DNA of 64,000 nucleotides from Thioclava dalianensis (GTDB taxonomy: Bacteria; Pseudomonadota; Alphaproteobacteria; Rhodobacterales; Rhodobacteraceae), in assembly GCF_000715505.1 (NCBI RefSeq), contig NZ_JHEH01000001.1, positions 186,001 to 250,000 on the forward strand, written 5' to 3'. This document shows positions 26,108-36,023 of this stretch, piece after piece (position 1 is the stretch's first letter; each line of letters begins with the position of its first letter). The notes under the pieces are model-generated. The model saw nothing but the letters and a program-made list of their open reading frames with translations, was not told the DNA's origin and searched no databases. The position numbers and the translations under genes are program-made.

Positions 26108-27106
26108 ATGACCAAGACCCTCCCCCTCGCGTTCTGTGCGCTGATTGCAACGCCCGCTTTGGCCGATGTGAATGTCTATTCGCACCGCCAGCCCGAGTTG
26201 ATCGCGCCGCTCTTTGATGCCTTCACCGAGCAGACGGGTATCCGCGTCAACACCGCCTATGTCGACAAGGGCATGGTCGAGCGGTTGCGCGCCGAGGGCG
26301 ACCGCAGCCCGGCCGATCTGGTGATGACCGTCGATATCGCGCGGATCGAAGAGGTGGTCGCAGCCGGCGTCACCCAAGCCGTGGACGACCCGACCCTGAA
26401 CGCGGCGATCCCGGTCACTTATCGCGACCCGGCGGGGCACTGGTTCGCGCTGACCTCGCGCGCGCGGATCGTCTATGCCTCGAAAGAGCGTGTGGGCGCG
26501 GATGAGGTCACAAGCTACGAGGATCTGGCCGATCCGAAATGGAAGGGCCGGATCTGCACCCGCCCCTTCACCTCGGATTACAATGTCGCGCTGACCGCCG
26601 CTTATCTCGCCCATCACGGTGCCGAGGCAACGACCAGCTGGCTTGAGGGGATCAAGGACAATCTCGCGCGCCGCCCCGAAGGCAATGACCGCAGTCAGGT
26701 CAAGGCGATCTGGGCGGGCGAATGCGATATCTCGCTGGGCAACACCTATTACATGGGTCAGATGCTCGCCGATCCCGATCAGCAGGCTTGGGCCAATTCC
26801 GTGCGCATCGCCTTCCCGGTCTTTGAGAACGGCGGCACGCATATGAATATCTCAGGCGTGGCGATGACCAAGGCGGCCCCGAACCGCGAAGAGGCGTTGC
26901 AACTGCTCGATTTCCTCGTGTCCGACAAGGCACAGGAGATCTATGCCGAGACCAATCACGAATTCCCGGTCAAGCCCGGCGTGCCGCGCTCGGAACTGGT
27001 GCAAAGCTGGGGCGAGTTCACCCCCGACACGCTCTCGCTGGACGAGATCGCAGCGCTGCGCCCGCAAGCGCTCAAGCTGATCGATCAGGTCGATCTCGAC
27101 GGCTAA
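26108..27106 (+). CDS. Iron(III) ABC transporter substrate-binding protein
   Basis: A 332-residue periplasmic binding protein with signal MTKTLPLAFCALIATPALA, cleaved before DVNVYSHRQPELI. It follows the FutA/FbpA pattern: GIRVNTAYVDKGMVERLRAEG, a WKGRICTRPFTSDYN core and the tyrosine pair in NTYYMGQML that binds ferric iron. No permease or ATPase gene lies beside it, so it would have to use partners encoded elsewhere. GGAG lies eight bases before ATG 26108. Confidence 0.87.
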   Translation: MTKTLPLAFCALIATPALADVNVYSHRQPELIAPLFDAFTEQTGIRVNTAYVDKGMVERLRAEGDRSPADLVMTVDIARIEEVVAAGVTQAVDDPTLNAAIPVTYRDPAGHWFALTSRARIVYASKERVGADEVTSYEDLADPKWKGRICTRPFTSDYNVALTAAYLAHHGAEATTSWLEGIKDNLARRPEGNDRSQVKAIWAGECDISLGNTYYMGQMLADPDQQAWANSVRIAFPVFENGGTHMNISGVAMTKAAPNREEALQLLDFLVSDKAQEIYAETNHEFPVKPGVPRSELVQSWGEFTPDTLSLDEIAALRPQALKLIDQVDLDG

Positions 27107-27126
27107 GCCGCGCAAGAACGCGCGGC
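27107..27126. terminator. Hairpin between convergent genes
   Basis: GCCGCGC and GCGCGGC arms with loop AAGAAC, starting one base after the binding protein stop. It has no T run and is a weak terminator candidate. Confidence 0.4.
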
Positions 27127-27127
27127 G

Positions 27128-27913
27128 CTACTGTGCCGCGATCGCATACTCGCAATCGGCGCCAATCCGGACCCCCGGCATCGCGCCGATTGCCTTCATA
27201 TCCTGGCGGTAGCGACGACGCAGCTTGGCCGCATCCAGCGCATCGAAGGCCGCAATCGGTGCACCTTGCGGCTGGCTGTTATGAAAAGCCTGAAGACGGC
27301 GCAATTGCTGCGCCTCAATCGTCACATTGGCGCGAAACAGGCGCTGAATCATCGCAATCGCGCTCTCTGACAGCTCGCCTGCATCGGGGCCGACCTGCAG
27401 ACGCGGCGCGAGAGACGCGCCGGGCACGAGCGCTGCAAGCCCTTCCTCCACCGTCACCGGCGCAGGCAGCACGACAATCTCGCGCGGCTGCAAGGCGCGT
27501 TGCAGATCGCCAATCACCTCGACCCAGCCGCGTGCGCGCTCGACCAGACGTTTGGTGGCACCCTCAAAAGGCTTGAGCGGTTGGCGCGCGGCGATCTGGC
27601 GCCACATCTTGGGATAATAGGTCTCATAGGGCACGGTCTGGATCACCAGTCGCGAGACCGGCGCGCCGAGCCTGCGGGCAAAGAGCTGCGCGCGGCCCTC
27701 GGCCTTGGCAAAGAAGTGAAACAGCCCACAATTGGCCGTCCCGATCAGCGTGGCATCCAGATGCACATGGCCTGCCGGATGCGGCCCCAGCACAGGCAAC
27801 CCATACCCCGCCGCCTGAAGCTGCGCGTGACCGGCCGCGAGCGTGCGCGCCATCTGCGGCCCCAACCGGCCCGCGGCGGGAGAGGCGATGAAAAGGTGAT
27901 GCTGACGGGCCAT
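27128..27913 (-). CDS. Uncharacterised 261-residue protein
   Basis: I do not recognise this family. It starts MARQHHLFIASPAAGRLGPQ, without a signal peptide, and has a Cys/His patch HVHLDATLIGTANCGLFHFFAKAEG, an LVIQTVPYETYYPKMWRQIA segment and a long basic helical C-terminus ending KLRRRYRQDMKAIGAMPGV. The beta strand followed by a turn at the N-terminus suggests a nucleotide or sulfate-binding fold such as a sulfotransferase-like protein, but no P-loop is complete. GGAGGG lies six bases before ATG 27913, and codon use matches the neighbours, so it is a real gene. Confidence 0.7.
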   Translation of the reverse strand: MARQHHLFIASPAAGRLGPQMARTLAAGHAQLQAAGYGLPVLGPHPAGHVHLDATLIGTANCGLFHFFAKAEGRAQLFARRLGAPVSRLVIQTVPYETYYPKMWRQIAARQPLKPFEGATKRLVERARGWVEVIGDLQRALQPREIVVLPAPVTVEEGLAALVPGASLAPRLQVGPDAGELSESAIAMIQRLFRANVTIEAQQLRRLQAFHNSQPQGAPIAAFDALDAAKLRRRYRQDMKAIGAMPGVRIGADCEYAIAAQ

Positions 27914-28056
27914 GATCCGCCCTCCATTCTGAAGGTTTCCCCCAGAGATTATTCAGAGATTAAGGCGAAATCGGGCCGGATTCAGGATGGTTTCACGGCG
28001 GATGGACAAGCCCCGCGCCCTGCCCCATCTTGGCGCGAGAACACGAGAGAGGCCCC

Positions 28057-28992
28057 ATGACACGCAAGATCATCATCGATACCGACCCCGGGCAGGACGA
28101 CGCCGTGGCCATCCTGCTGGCGCTGGCCAGCCCCGAGCTGGAGGTGCTGGGGATCACCTGCGTTGCGGGCAATGTGCCGCTCGCGCTCACCACGCTCAAT
28201 GCGCGCAAGATCTGCACGCTGGCCGGGCGCACCGATATCCGCATCTTCGCAGGCTGTGACCGTCCGATGGAGCGCGCGCTTGTCACGGCGGAATATGTTC
28301 ACGGCAAGAGCGGGCTTGACGGGATCGAGCTGCCCGAGCCCGAAATGGCCCTGCAAAAGGCGCATGGCGTCGATTTCATCATCGAGACGCTGCGCGCCCA
28401 TCCGCCCGGCACGGTGACGCTGTGCCCGCTGGGGCCGCTCACCAATATCGCGACCGCCTTTGCCCGCGCGCCCGATATTGTCGAGCGCGTGGCCGAGATC
28501 GTGCTGATGGGCGGGGCCTATTTCGAGGTGGGCAACACCACGCCCGCCGCCGAGTTCAACATCCATGTGGACCCGCAGGCCGCGAAAATCGTGTTTGGCG
28601 CAGGCGTGCCGCTGGTGGTGATGCCGCTCGACGTGACGCATAAGGCGCTGACCTCGCGCGCCCGGGTCGAGGCGTTTCGCGCCTTGGGCACGCCTGTCGG
28701 GCAGGCCGTGGCTGGCTGGACCGATTTCTTCGAGCGCTTCGATATGGCGAAATACGGATCCGAAGGCGCGCCGCTGCATGATCCTTGCGTCATCGCCTAT
28801 CTGCTGGCCCCCGATCTGTTCCGCGGGCGGCATATCAATGTCGAGATCGAGACCGTCTCGGAGTTGACGATGGGCATGACGGTGGCCGATTGGTGGGGGG
28901 TGACCGACCGGCCCGCCAATGCGCTCTTCATGGGCGATCTTGATGCGGCGGGATTTTTCGCGCTTCTGAGCGAGCGGATTGCGCGGCTGTGA
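28057..28992 (+). CDS. Inosine/uridine-preferring nucleoside hydrolase family protein
   Basis: A 311-residue hydrolase that cleaves ribonucleosides into base and ribose for salvage. The calcium-binding IIDTDPGQDDAVAILLAL signature is at the N-terminus (residues about 5-22), and the loops TLCPLGPLTNIA, VLMGGAYFEVGNTTPAAEFN and HDPCVIAYLL complete the active site. The specificity (purine, pyrimidine or mixed) cannot be told. GAGG precedes ATG 28057 by five bases. Confidence 0.92.
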   Translation: MTRKIIIDTDPGQDDAVAILLALASPELEVLGITCVAGNVPLALTTLNARKICTLAGRTDIRIFAGCDRPMERALVTAEYVHGKSGLDGIELPEPEMALQKAHGVDFIIETLRAHPPGTVTLCPLGPLTNIATAFARAPDIVERVAEIVLMGGAYFEVGNTTPAAEFNIHVDPQAAKIVFGAGVPLVVMPLDVTHKALTSRARVEAFRALGTPVGQAVAGWTDFFERFDMAKYGSEGAPLHDPCVIAYLLAPDLFRGRHINVEIETVSELTMGMTVADWWGVTDRPANALFMGDLDAAGFFALLSERIARL

Positions 28993-29018
28993 GCGGGTGG
29001 AGGGGCGCCGCCCCGCTC

Positions 29019-29056
29019 CCTCCGGGAGCCCCCGGGATATTTAGATCAAGAGGAAG
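29019..29056 (-). repeat. Dispersed intergenic repeat, copy B
   Basis: On the minus strand it reads CTTCCTCTTGATC, TAAATATCCC, GGCTCCCGGAGG, the same order of blocks as copy A at 23269-23311, with a few bases fewer between them. It follows the nucleoside hydrolase stop, where its GC-rich half may also act as a terminator. Confidence 0.6.
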
Positions 29057-29107
29057 CCGGGATTGGATTTTGCCCGCGCAGGCATATCTTTGTGCCAAGG
29101 AGGCCCG

Positions 29108-30538
29108 ATGACCCTGCCATTCGACAACAGCTATGCCCGCCTGCCAGAGGCGTTCTTTGTGCCGCAACAGCCCGAGCCTGTGCCAGAGCCCGCGCTGGTG
29201 GTGAGCAATGACGCGCTGGCTCTGCGGTTGGGGCTCGATCCCGACTGGCTGAGCGGCCCCGAGGGGCTCGCGATGTGCGCGGGCAACCAGATGCCGGATG
29301 GTGCCGAGCCTATCGCGCAGGCCTATGCGGGCCATCAGTTCGGCGGCTTCGTGCCGCGCTTAGGCGATGGTCGTGCGGTGCTTTTGGGCGAGATCGTGGC
29401 GCCGGACGGGGCGCGGTTCGATCTGCAGCTCAAAGGGGCCGGGCGCACCGCGTTTTCGCGCGGGCGCTCGGACGGGCGGGCCTGGCTTGGGCCGGTCCTG
29501 CGCGAATATGTGGTCTCCGAGGCGATGGCCGCCCTTGGCGTGCCCACGACGCGGGCCTTGGCCGCGGTGCGCACAGGCGCGCCGGTTGCCCGCGATGCGA
29601 TGGCCCGACCCGGCGCGGTGCTCACCCGGGTGGCCGCGAGCCATATCCGCGTCGGTACCTTCCAGTATTTCGCAGCCCAAGGCGACGAGGCGGCGTTGAG
29701 CACGCTGGTCGATCACGTGATCGCCCGGCATTACCCGCAGGCCGAGGGGCCGCTCGGGCTGTTGCGCGCGGTGGTGGCCGCCCAAGCCGAGCTGATCGCG
29801 CATTGGATGTCGCTGGGCTTCATCCATGGCGTGATGAACACCGATAATATGGCCATCTCGGGCGAGACGATCGATTACGGCCCCTGCGCCTTTCTCGACG
29901 CCTATCACCCGCGCACGGTGTTTTCCGCAATCGATCAGCAGGGCCGCTACGCTTTTGGACAACAGGCGCAGATCGGGATCTGGAACCTCGCGCAGCTTGG
30001 CACATGCTTGCTGCCGCTGATGGGCGAGAAAGAGACAGCTCTTGAGCAGGCAAGTGCTGCGATTGACGATTTCATCCCGCTTTATCAGGCTGCTTGGCTG
30101 AAACGCTTTGGCGCGAAGATCGGGCTGGCCGCACCAACGGAGGATGACCTGCCGCTGATCCAGCAACTCCTTGAGCGGATGGCTGAACAGCAGGCAGATT
30201 TCACGCGTGTTTTCGGTGGCTTGCGCGGCGATCTTGAGGTCGCGCGCGCGGAGTTTGCCGAACCCGAAGCTTTCGATCTTTGGGCCAAGGACTGGCAGGC
30301 GCGGCTGGCCGATGAGGCCGATCCCAAAGCGGTCATGGCGCGGGCCAATCCGGTCCGTATTCCGCGCAACCATCAGATCGAGGCGATGATCGTGGCTGCC
30401 ACGCAAGGCGATGACGGTCCACTGCACGCTTTGATCGAGGCGCTTGCGGATCCCTACAGCCCCGATCCGCGTTATCGGGCGTATGAGGCGGCGCCGCGTC
30501 CCGATGAACGGGTCATGCGCACCTTCTGCGGCACTTAA
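29108..30538 (+). CDS. selO: Protein adenylyltransferase SelO (YdiU/UPF0061)
   Basis: A 476-residue pseudokinase-fold enzyme that transfers AMP to Ser/Thr/Tyr on proteins, linked to redox stress. Motifs AYAGHQFGGFVPRLGDGRA (N-lobe), HGVMNTDNMAISG (metal-binding loop) and IDYGPCAFLDAYHPR are all present. The C-terminus ends FCGT, a Cys version of the end seen in selenocysteine-bearing homologues. AAGGAGG lies just before ATG 29108. It is followed after 26 bases by the EEP gene. Confidence 0.94.
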   Translation: MTLPFDNSYARLPEAFFVPQQPEPVPEPALVVSNDALALRLGLDPDWLSGPEGLAMCAGNQMPDGAEPIAQAYAGHQFGGFVPRLGDGRAVLLGEIVAPDGARFDLQLKGAGRTAFSRGRSDGRAWLGPVLREYVVSEAMAALGVPTTRALAAVRTGAPVARDAMARPGAVLTRVAASHIRVGTFQYFAAQGDEAALSTLVDHVIARHYPQAEGPLGLLRAVVAAQAELIAHWMSLGFIHGVMNTDNMAISGETIDYGPCAFLDAYHPRTVFSAIDQQGRYAFGQQAQIGIWNLAQLGTCLLPLMGEKETALEQASAAIDDFIPLYQAAWLKRFGAKIGLAAPTEDDLPLIQQLLERMAEQQADFTRVFGGLRGDLEVARAEFAEPEAFDLWAKDWQARLADEADPKAVMARANPVRIPRNHQIEAMIVAATQGDDGPLHALIEALADPYSPDPRYRAYEAAPRPDERVMRTFCGT

Positions 30539-30564
30539 ACTTCGGCCCTTAACCCATTGAGATT

Positions 30565-31281
30565 ATGACACTTCGCATTGCCTCTTATAACTTGCATAAA
30601 TGCGTGGGCTCGGATGGGACCTGCGATCCTGCGCGTGTGCTGGCGGTGATCAACGCGCTTCAGGCCGATGTTGTGGCGCTCCAAGAGGTCGACAGGCGGA
30701 TGGGTGCGCGGCCGGCAGCCCTGCCGCTGCGAATGATCGCTGAGCACAGCGATTTCGAGCGCCACGACATGCCGCGCACCGGGCCGGACAGTCTGGGCTG
30801 GCATGGGCAGGTGGTTTTGGTGCGACGGGGCACGCGGGTGCTGGGGGTCGAGCCGATTACTCTGCCCGGGCTTGAGCCGCGCGGCGCGCTGGCTGTCAAG
30901 ATCGCCCCCGATAGCGGCGCGCCCTTCTTGCTGGTGGGCGCGCATCTGGGGCTTCGGCGCGGGGATCGGCGCGCACAATGGGCGCGGATCGTGCAGGTGA
31001 TGCGCGCCGCGCGCCCCCATCCGGCCGTGGCGATCGGGGATTTCAACGAATGGCGCTCCAAGCGCGGCTTTGAGGGTCTGAGCGGCTATCATATCCATGC
31101 GCCGGGGCCGAGCTACCCTGCGCGCGCGCCCTTCGGACGGCTCGACCGGATCGTCACCGCGCCGGGACTGCGCGTAGTGCGCGCGGGCGTGCTCGACACG
31201 CCGCTGTCGCGTGTGGCCTCGGATCACCTGCCGATCTGGGCCGATATCAGCGGTATCGTGACCCGCGCCCAGCATGACTGA
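30565..31281 (+). CDS. Endonuclease/exonuclease/phosphatase family protein
   Basis: A 238-residue metal-dependent hydrolase of the EEP fold. Active-site blocks are RIASYNLHKCVGSD, VVALQEVDRR, AIGDFNEW and a C-terminal SDHLPIWADI. Relatives cleave phosphodiesters in DNA, phospholipids or cardiolipin-like lipids; without a signal peptide it should be cytoplasmic. It starts close behind selO and may share its mRNA. The substrate is not indicated. Confidence 0.9.
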   Translation: MTLRIASYNLHKCVGSDGTCDPARVLAVINALQADVVALQEVDRRMGARPAALPLRMIAEHSDFERHDMPRTGPDSLGWHGQVVLVRRGTRVLGVEPITLPGLEPRGALAVKIAPDSGAPFLLVGAHLGLRRGDRRAQWARIVQVMRAARPHPAVAIGDFNEWRSKRGFEGLSGYHIHAPGPSYPARAPFGRLDRIVTAPGLRVVRAGVLDTPLSRVASDHLPIWADISGIVTRAQHD

Positions 31282-31345
31282 GCCGCTTGCCCCGCACCCA
31301 TCCTCCGGATAGGGAGGTGAAAGCCTCCTTGATCCCGAGAGTGTA

Positions 31346-32242
31346 ATGGACCTGAATCGTGAGAATTTCCACGGCAGCTTGCTGATGATCGCCGCGATGG
31401 CGGGGTTTGCGCTGGAGGACATGTTCGTCAAGGCGCTGGGAGAGCGGCTTGCGGTTGGTGAGGTTCTGGTTCTGCTGGGCGTGGGCGGCGCGCTGATTTT
31501 CGGGGCGTTTGCCAAGGCGCGCGGCGAGACGCTGATCTCACGCGATCTGTTGAGCGGCTCGGTTCTGGTGCGCAATACCGGTGAGATCCTCGGCACGACG
31601 TGTTTCGTGGCCGCCGTGATCTTCACGCCGCTCGCGCAGGCCTCGGCAATCTTGCAGGCCACGCCCTTGGCGGTGACGCTGGGCGCTGCGCTGTTTTTCG
31701 GCGAGCGGGTGCGCTGGCGGCGCTGGTCGGCCATTGGGATCGGTTTTGTCGGCGTGCTGATCGTGATCCGGCCCGGCACGGAGGGGTTCTCGGTGCTCTC
31801 GCTCTTGCCTGTCGTGTCGGTGATTGCGTTGGCCGCGCGCGATCTGGCGACGCGACGGGTGCCCAAGGCGATCACCTCGCTGCAGCTTGCGACCTACGGG
31901 TTTGGCGTGGTGGTGCCGGCTGGCATCGTGATCCAGCTTGTCGCGGGCGATCCGGTGCTGATGCCCACCGCACGCGATTGGGCCTATATCGCGGGGGCGC
32001 TGATCGCGGGGCCAATCGGCTATTACGCGCTGATCGCGGCGATGCGGATTGGCGAGGTCGCGGTGATCACGCCGTTTCGCTATGTACGACTGGTCTTTGC
32101 AGTGCTGATCGGCTGGATCGTCTTTGCCGAACCGCCCGATGAATTCACCCTGTTGGGCGGCGCGGTGATCGTGGGATCGGGGCTATATACGCTCTGGCGG
32201 CAGGCGATCTTGCGCAGACGCAAGGCGCGCGGGCGCGCGTGA
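31346..32242 (+). CDS. DMT-superfamily (EamA) transporter
   Basis: A 298-residue membrane protein with ten predicted helices and two EamA repeats, ending in a basic tail QAILRRRKARGRA. Typical blocks are ALEDMFVKALGERL, LAQASAILQATPLAVTLGAALFFGERV and MRIGEVAVITPFRYVRLVFAVLIG. The substrate is unknown. A GGAGG/CCTCC hairpin (31313-31328) sits upstream of the ATG and could mask a ribosome site. It is not closely similar to the DMT gene at 303 apart from the fold. Confidence 0.88.
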   Translation: MDLNRENFHGSLLMIAAMAGFALEDMFVKALGERLAVGEVLVLLGVGGALIFGAFAKARGETLISRDLLSGSVLVRNTGEILGTTCFVAAVIFTPLAQASAILQATPLAVTLGAALFFGERVRWRRWSAIGIGFVGVLIVIRPGTEGFSVLSLLPVVSVIALAARDLATRRVPKAITSLQLATYGFGVVVPAGIVIQLVAGDPVLMPTARDWAYIAGALIAGPIGYYALIAAMRIGEVAVITPFRYVRLVFAVLIGWIVFAEPPDEFTLLGGAVIVGSGLYTLWRQAILRRRKARGRA

Positions 32243-32280
32243 TGCCCTGTCCTTCCCGGCGCGGGGTCGATTTCAGATCA

Positions 32281-32296
32281 ATGTGAGCGCTAACAT
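32281..32296. promoter_or_regulatory. LacI-type operator upstream of eno
   Basis: ATGTGAGCGCTAACAT is a 16-bp near-perfect palindrome with one mismatched pair, centred on AGCGCT as in LacI/GalR operators. It lies upstream of the putative eno -35 box, a position that suits activation rather than block. Confidence 0.6.
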
Positions 32297-32298
32297 GA

Positions 32299-33654
<1,356 letters not shown>

Positions 33655-33674
33655 ACGGATACGCTGCAAATATC

Positions 33675-33741
33675 GGGTAACAGGAGACCGCCTGTCAGTG
33701 CCTCAGGGCGTACGGCACGCGTCATCCTGTTACCCTTTTTT
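33675..33741 (+). terminator. Long-stem terminator after eno
   Basis: Perfect 11-bp arms GGGTAACAGGA (33675-33685) and TCCTGTTACCC (33725-33735) are followed by TTTTTT. The 39-base interior has its own GTGCC/GGCAC stem (33698-33702, 33714-33718), making a branched shape unusual for a simple terminator. Confidence 0.75.
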
Positions 33742-33920
33742 ATGGCCTGACGGCGGAGGGGACAGCGGGCCCTAATGCCCCCGATGCTCCCCCAATCGCC
33801 ATTGGCACATTTCCGCCCCGCGCGCGAAACCTTGCCAGCACCCCCCATAATCGGCTCACGTTTGCGCGCATCGCAGGTTGCGGGGTTGAACGCGCGCCAC
33901 TGCGGCGCGACATCGACCCC

Positions 33921-34424
33921 ATGACGCACCGTTTTCTCCTCCCCCTGCCGATGCTGCTCACGCTTGCGGGCTGCACGGTTCCCGCCGACACCTCGCCGCT
34001 CATCCACGAGGCCTCCCCCGTGGCAGAGGCGCGACAGGAACTGATCGGGCTCAACAAGACCGATATCCGCATGTGCGCGGGCTTTCCCACGCGCACGCAT
34101 GAGGCGGACCTGCAAGACGAGATCTGGAGCTATAATCGCGATGCGCGACGGGGTGGCTATAATGTCAGCCTGCCCACGCTGTCCGGCGGGCCGCTCACCG
34201 GCACGGCGGGCAGTGTCTCGACCACCAGTTCGGGCAGTTGCCAAGCGCAGATCCGGTTTCATGACGGAAAGGTTGCGCAGGTGGAGTTTGCGGGCGACAA
34301 CAATTCGATGCGGCTGTCGAACCAGCTGTGCACGCCGATCATCGACGGCTGCGTCGAATATGCCCGCGAAGGCCGTCATGCGCCGCCACCGCCACCGCCC
34401 AAACCGGAGGAGCCCGATCCATGA
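33921..34424 (+). CDS. Lipoprotein of unknown function
   Basis: A 167-residue protein with a lipoprotein signal MTHRFLLPLPMLLTLAGC, lipid-modified at Cys18. A short SmpA/OmlA-like flavour is visible: LIGLNKTDIRMCAGFPTRTH, DEIWSYNRDARRGGY, then CQAQIRFHDGKVAQVEFAGDN, as in small outer-membrane proteins that have an LxxGxxxxxV/L-GxP motif. A Ser/Thr/Gly loop and a Pro-rich tail ([14 protein letters not shown]) follow. It overlaps the DUF985 gene by four bases (ATGA). Confidence 0.75.
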   Translation: MTHRFLLPLPMLLTLAGCTVPADTSPLIHEASPVAEARQELIGLNKTDIRMCAGFPTRTHEADLQDEIWSYNRDARRGGYNVSLPTLSGGPLTGTAGSVSTTSSGSCQAQIRFHDGKVAQVEFAGDNNSMRLSNQLCTPIIDGCVEYAREGRHAPPPPPPKPEEPDP

Positions 34425-34858
34425 GCGAGGCCGAAGAGATCATCGCGCGACTGCAGCTTGCGCCTCATCCCGAGGGCGGGCATTACCGCCAGACGTGGGT
34501 GGCCGAGGCCGAGCCGGGTGTGCGCCCCGCCGGGACCTGCATCTATTTCCTGCTGCGCGCGGGCGAAATCAGCCATTGGCACCGCGTCGATGCGACAGAG
34601 ATCTGGCATTTCCACGCCGGAGCCCCCCTTATCCTGTCGCAGGCCGAGACCGAGGCCGGCCCCGCGCAGGCGGGCGTGCTAGGCCCCGATCTGGAGGCAG
34701 GCGCCACGCCGCAGATCCGCGTGCCGCCGCATCACTGGCAAAGCGCGCGAACGACCGGGGATTGGACCTTGGTGAGCTGTACCGTCTCGCCGGGGTTTCG
34801 CTTTGAGGGGTTTGAGCTGGCCCCGCCCGAGTTCGACATTCCGGGGGCGGAGCGCTAG
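34421..34858 (+). CDS. DUF985 cupin protein
   Basis: A 145-residue single-domain cupin of the DUF985 family. [15 protein letters not shown] opens the domain, [28 protein letters not shown] holds the likely metal-binding His residues, and [10 protein letters not shown] and [19 protein letters not shown] close it. No ligand is known. It starts in an ATGA overlap with the lipoprotein gene, and its stop overlaps that of the convergent anmK by four bases. Confidence 0.88.
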   Translation: MSEAEEIIARLQLAPHPEGGHYRQTWVAEAEPGVRPAGTCIYFLLRAGEISHWHRVDATEIWHFHAGAPLILSQAETEAGPAQAGVLGPDLEAGATPQIRVPPHHWQSARTTGDWTLVSCTVSPGFRFEGFELAPPEFDIPGAER

Positions 34859-35964
34859 CCCGGCACCGAGATCTGGCCGCCACCGATCAGCGCGGCAACC
34901 CCGGTTGTCGCAGGCCCCGATGTCGGCATGCCGCGCGCGACGCGGACGGCGAGATAGGCAAAGGCCTGCGCTTCGAGCATATCGCCATCGAGCCCGATAT
35001 CCTCGATCGGGCAGACCGGCACATTCATCCGCGCTTGCAGCGCGCCCATCAGCGCCGGGTTCAACCGCCCGCCGCCGGTGACATAGATCGCGCTCGGCGG
35101 CACCGGGTAATGCTCGCCCCCGCGCGCCACGGCGGCGGCAGCACAGGCGGTCAGTGTGGCCGCTGCATCAGCATCTTCCAGCGTACCAACCCGAGCGAGC
35201 ATGTCATGAAAGTCATTTCGATCCAGCGACTTGGGCGGGATCTTGAGGAAGTAGGGGTGGTTGAGAAAGGCCTGTAACGCCCCTTCATCGACGCGGCCTT
35301 GCAGCGCCAGCGCACCGCCCTCATCTTGATCCAGAGCGCGCCGCGCGCGCATCAGATCATTGATCGGCGCATTGGCGGGACCCGTGTCAAAGGCCAGAAC
35401 CGCGCCCGCCACTTCCGCCGAGGGCTGGCGCGGATCGACCCAAGTCACATTGCCCACGCCGCCCAGATTGAGAAAGACGCAAGGCTCGGTCAGCCCGGCA
35501 TATTTAGCACAGGCGAAATGGAAAAACGGGGCGAGAGGCGCACCCTGCCCGCCCATCTCGACATCGGAGCTGCGGAAATCCCACACCACCGTGCGCCCCA
35601 GAACCTCTGCCAGAACCGAGCCATCGCCCGCCTGATGGGTGCGGCGCGGCCCCAACCGCCCGTCCGGGTCATGCGCCAAAGTCTGGCCGTGAAAGCCCAC
35701 GAGCTGCGCCTCGCCAAAGGCCGATAGCAGTTCGGCATGGGCGGTCTCGATCACCTCGCAGGCATCTTCCACGCCATCCTCGCCGGGCCAGCGCCCAAGA
35801 GCCTTATGCAAGATGCCGCGCTCGGCCTTGGTAAATTCGCGATACTCGCTGCGTCCGAAATCGAGAATACGTTCGCCATCGGTCAGCACGAGGGCTGCAT
35901 CCACCCCATCGAGTGACGTCCCAGACATGGCGCCTGCCGCCCAGATCGGCCCCGGTTTCAACAT
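34855..35964 (-). CDS. anmK: Anhydro-N-acetylmuramic acid kinase
   Basis: A 369-residue enzyme that phosphorylates and opens 1,6-anhydro-MurNAc, recycling cell-wall sugar. The N-terminal [15 protein letters not shown] and [12 protein letters not shown] blocks, [24 protein letters not shown] and [12 protein letters not shown], and the C-terminal [17 protein letters not shown] are diagnostic. ATG 35964 has AGGGA five bases upstream. It is divergent from tyrS with only 59 bases between the starts. Confidence 0.95.
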   Translation of the reverse strand: MLKPGPIWAAGAMSGTSLDGVDAALVLTDGERILDFGRSEYREFTKAERGILHKALGRWPGEDGVEDACEVIETAHAELLSAFGEAQLVGFHGQTLAHDPDGRLGPRRTHQAGDGSVLAEVLGRTVVWDFRSSDVEMGGQGAPLAPFFHFACAKYAGLTEPCVFLNLGGVGNVTWVDPRQPSAEVAGAVLAFDTGPANAPINDLMRARRALDQDEGGALALQGRVDEGALQAFLNHPYFLKIPPKSLDRNDFHDMLARVGTLEDADAAATLTACAAAAVARGGEHYPVPPSAIYVTGGGRLNPALMGALQARMNVPVCPIEDIGLDGDMLEAQAFAYLAVRVARGMPTSGPATTGVAALIGGGQISVPG

Positions 35965-36023
35965 GGCTTCCCTCTTGCCGCCTGCCCCGATATACGCACG
36001 ACGTGAAGAAAGGAACAAGCACG

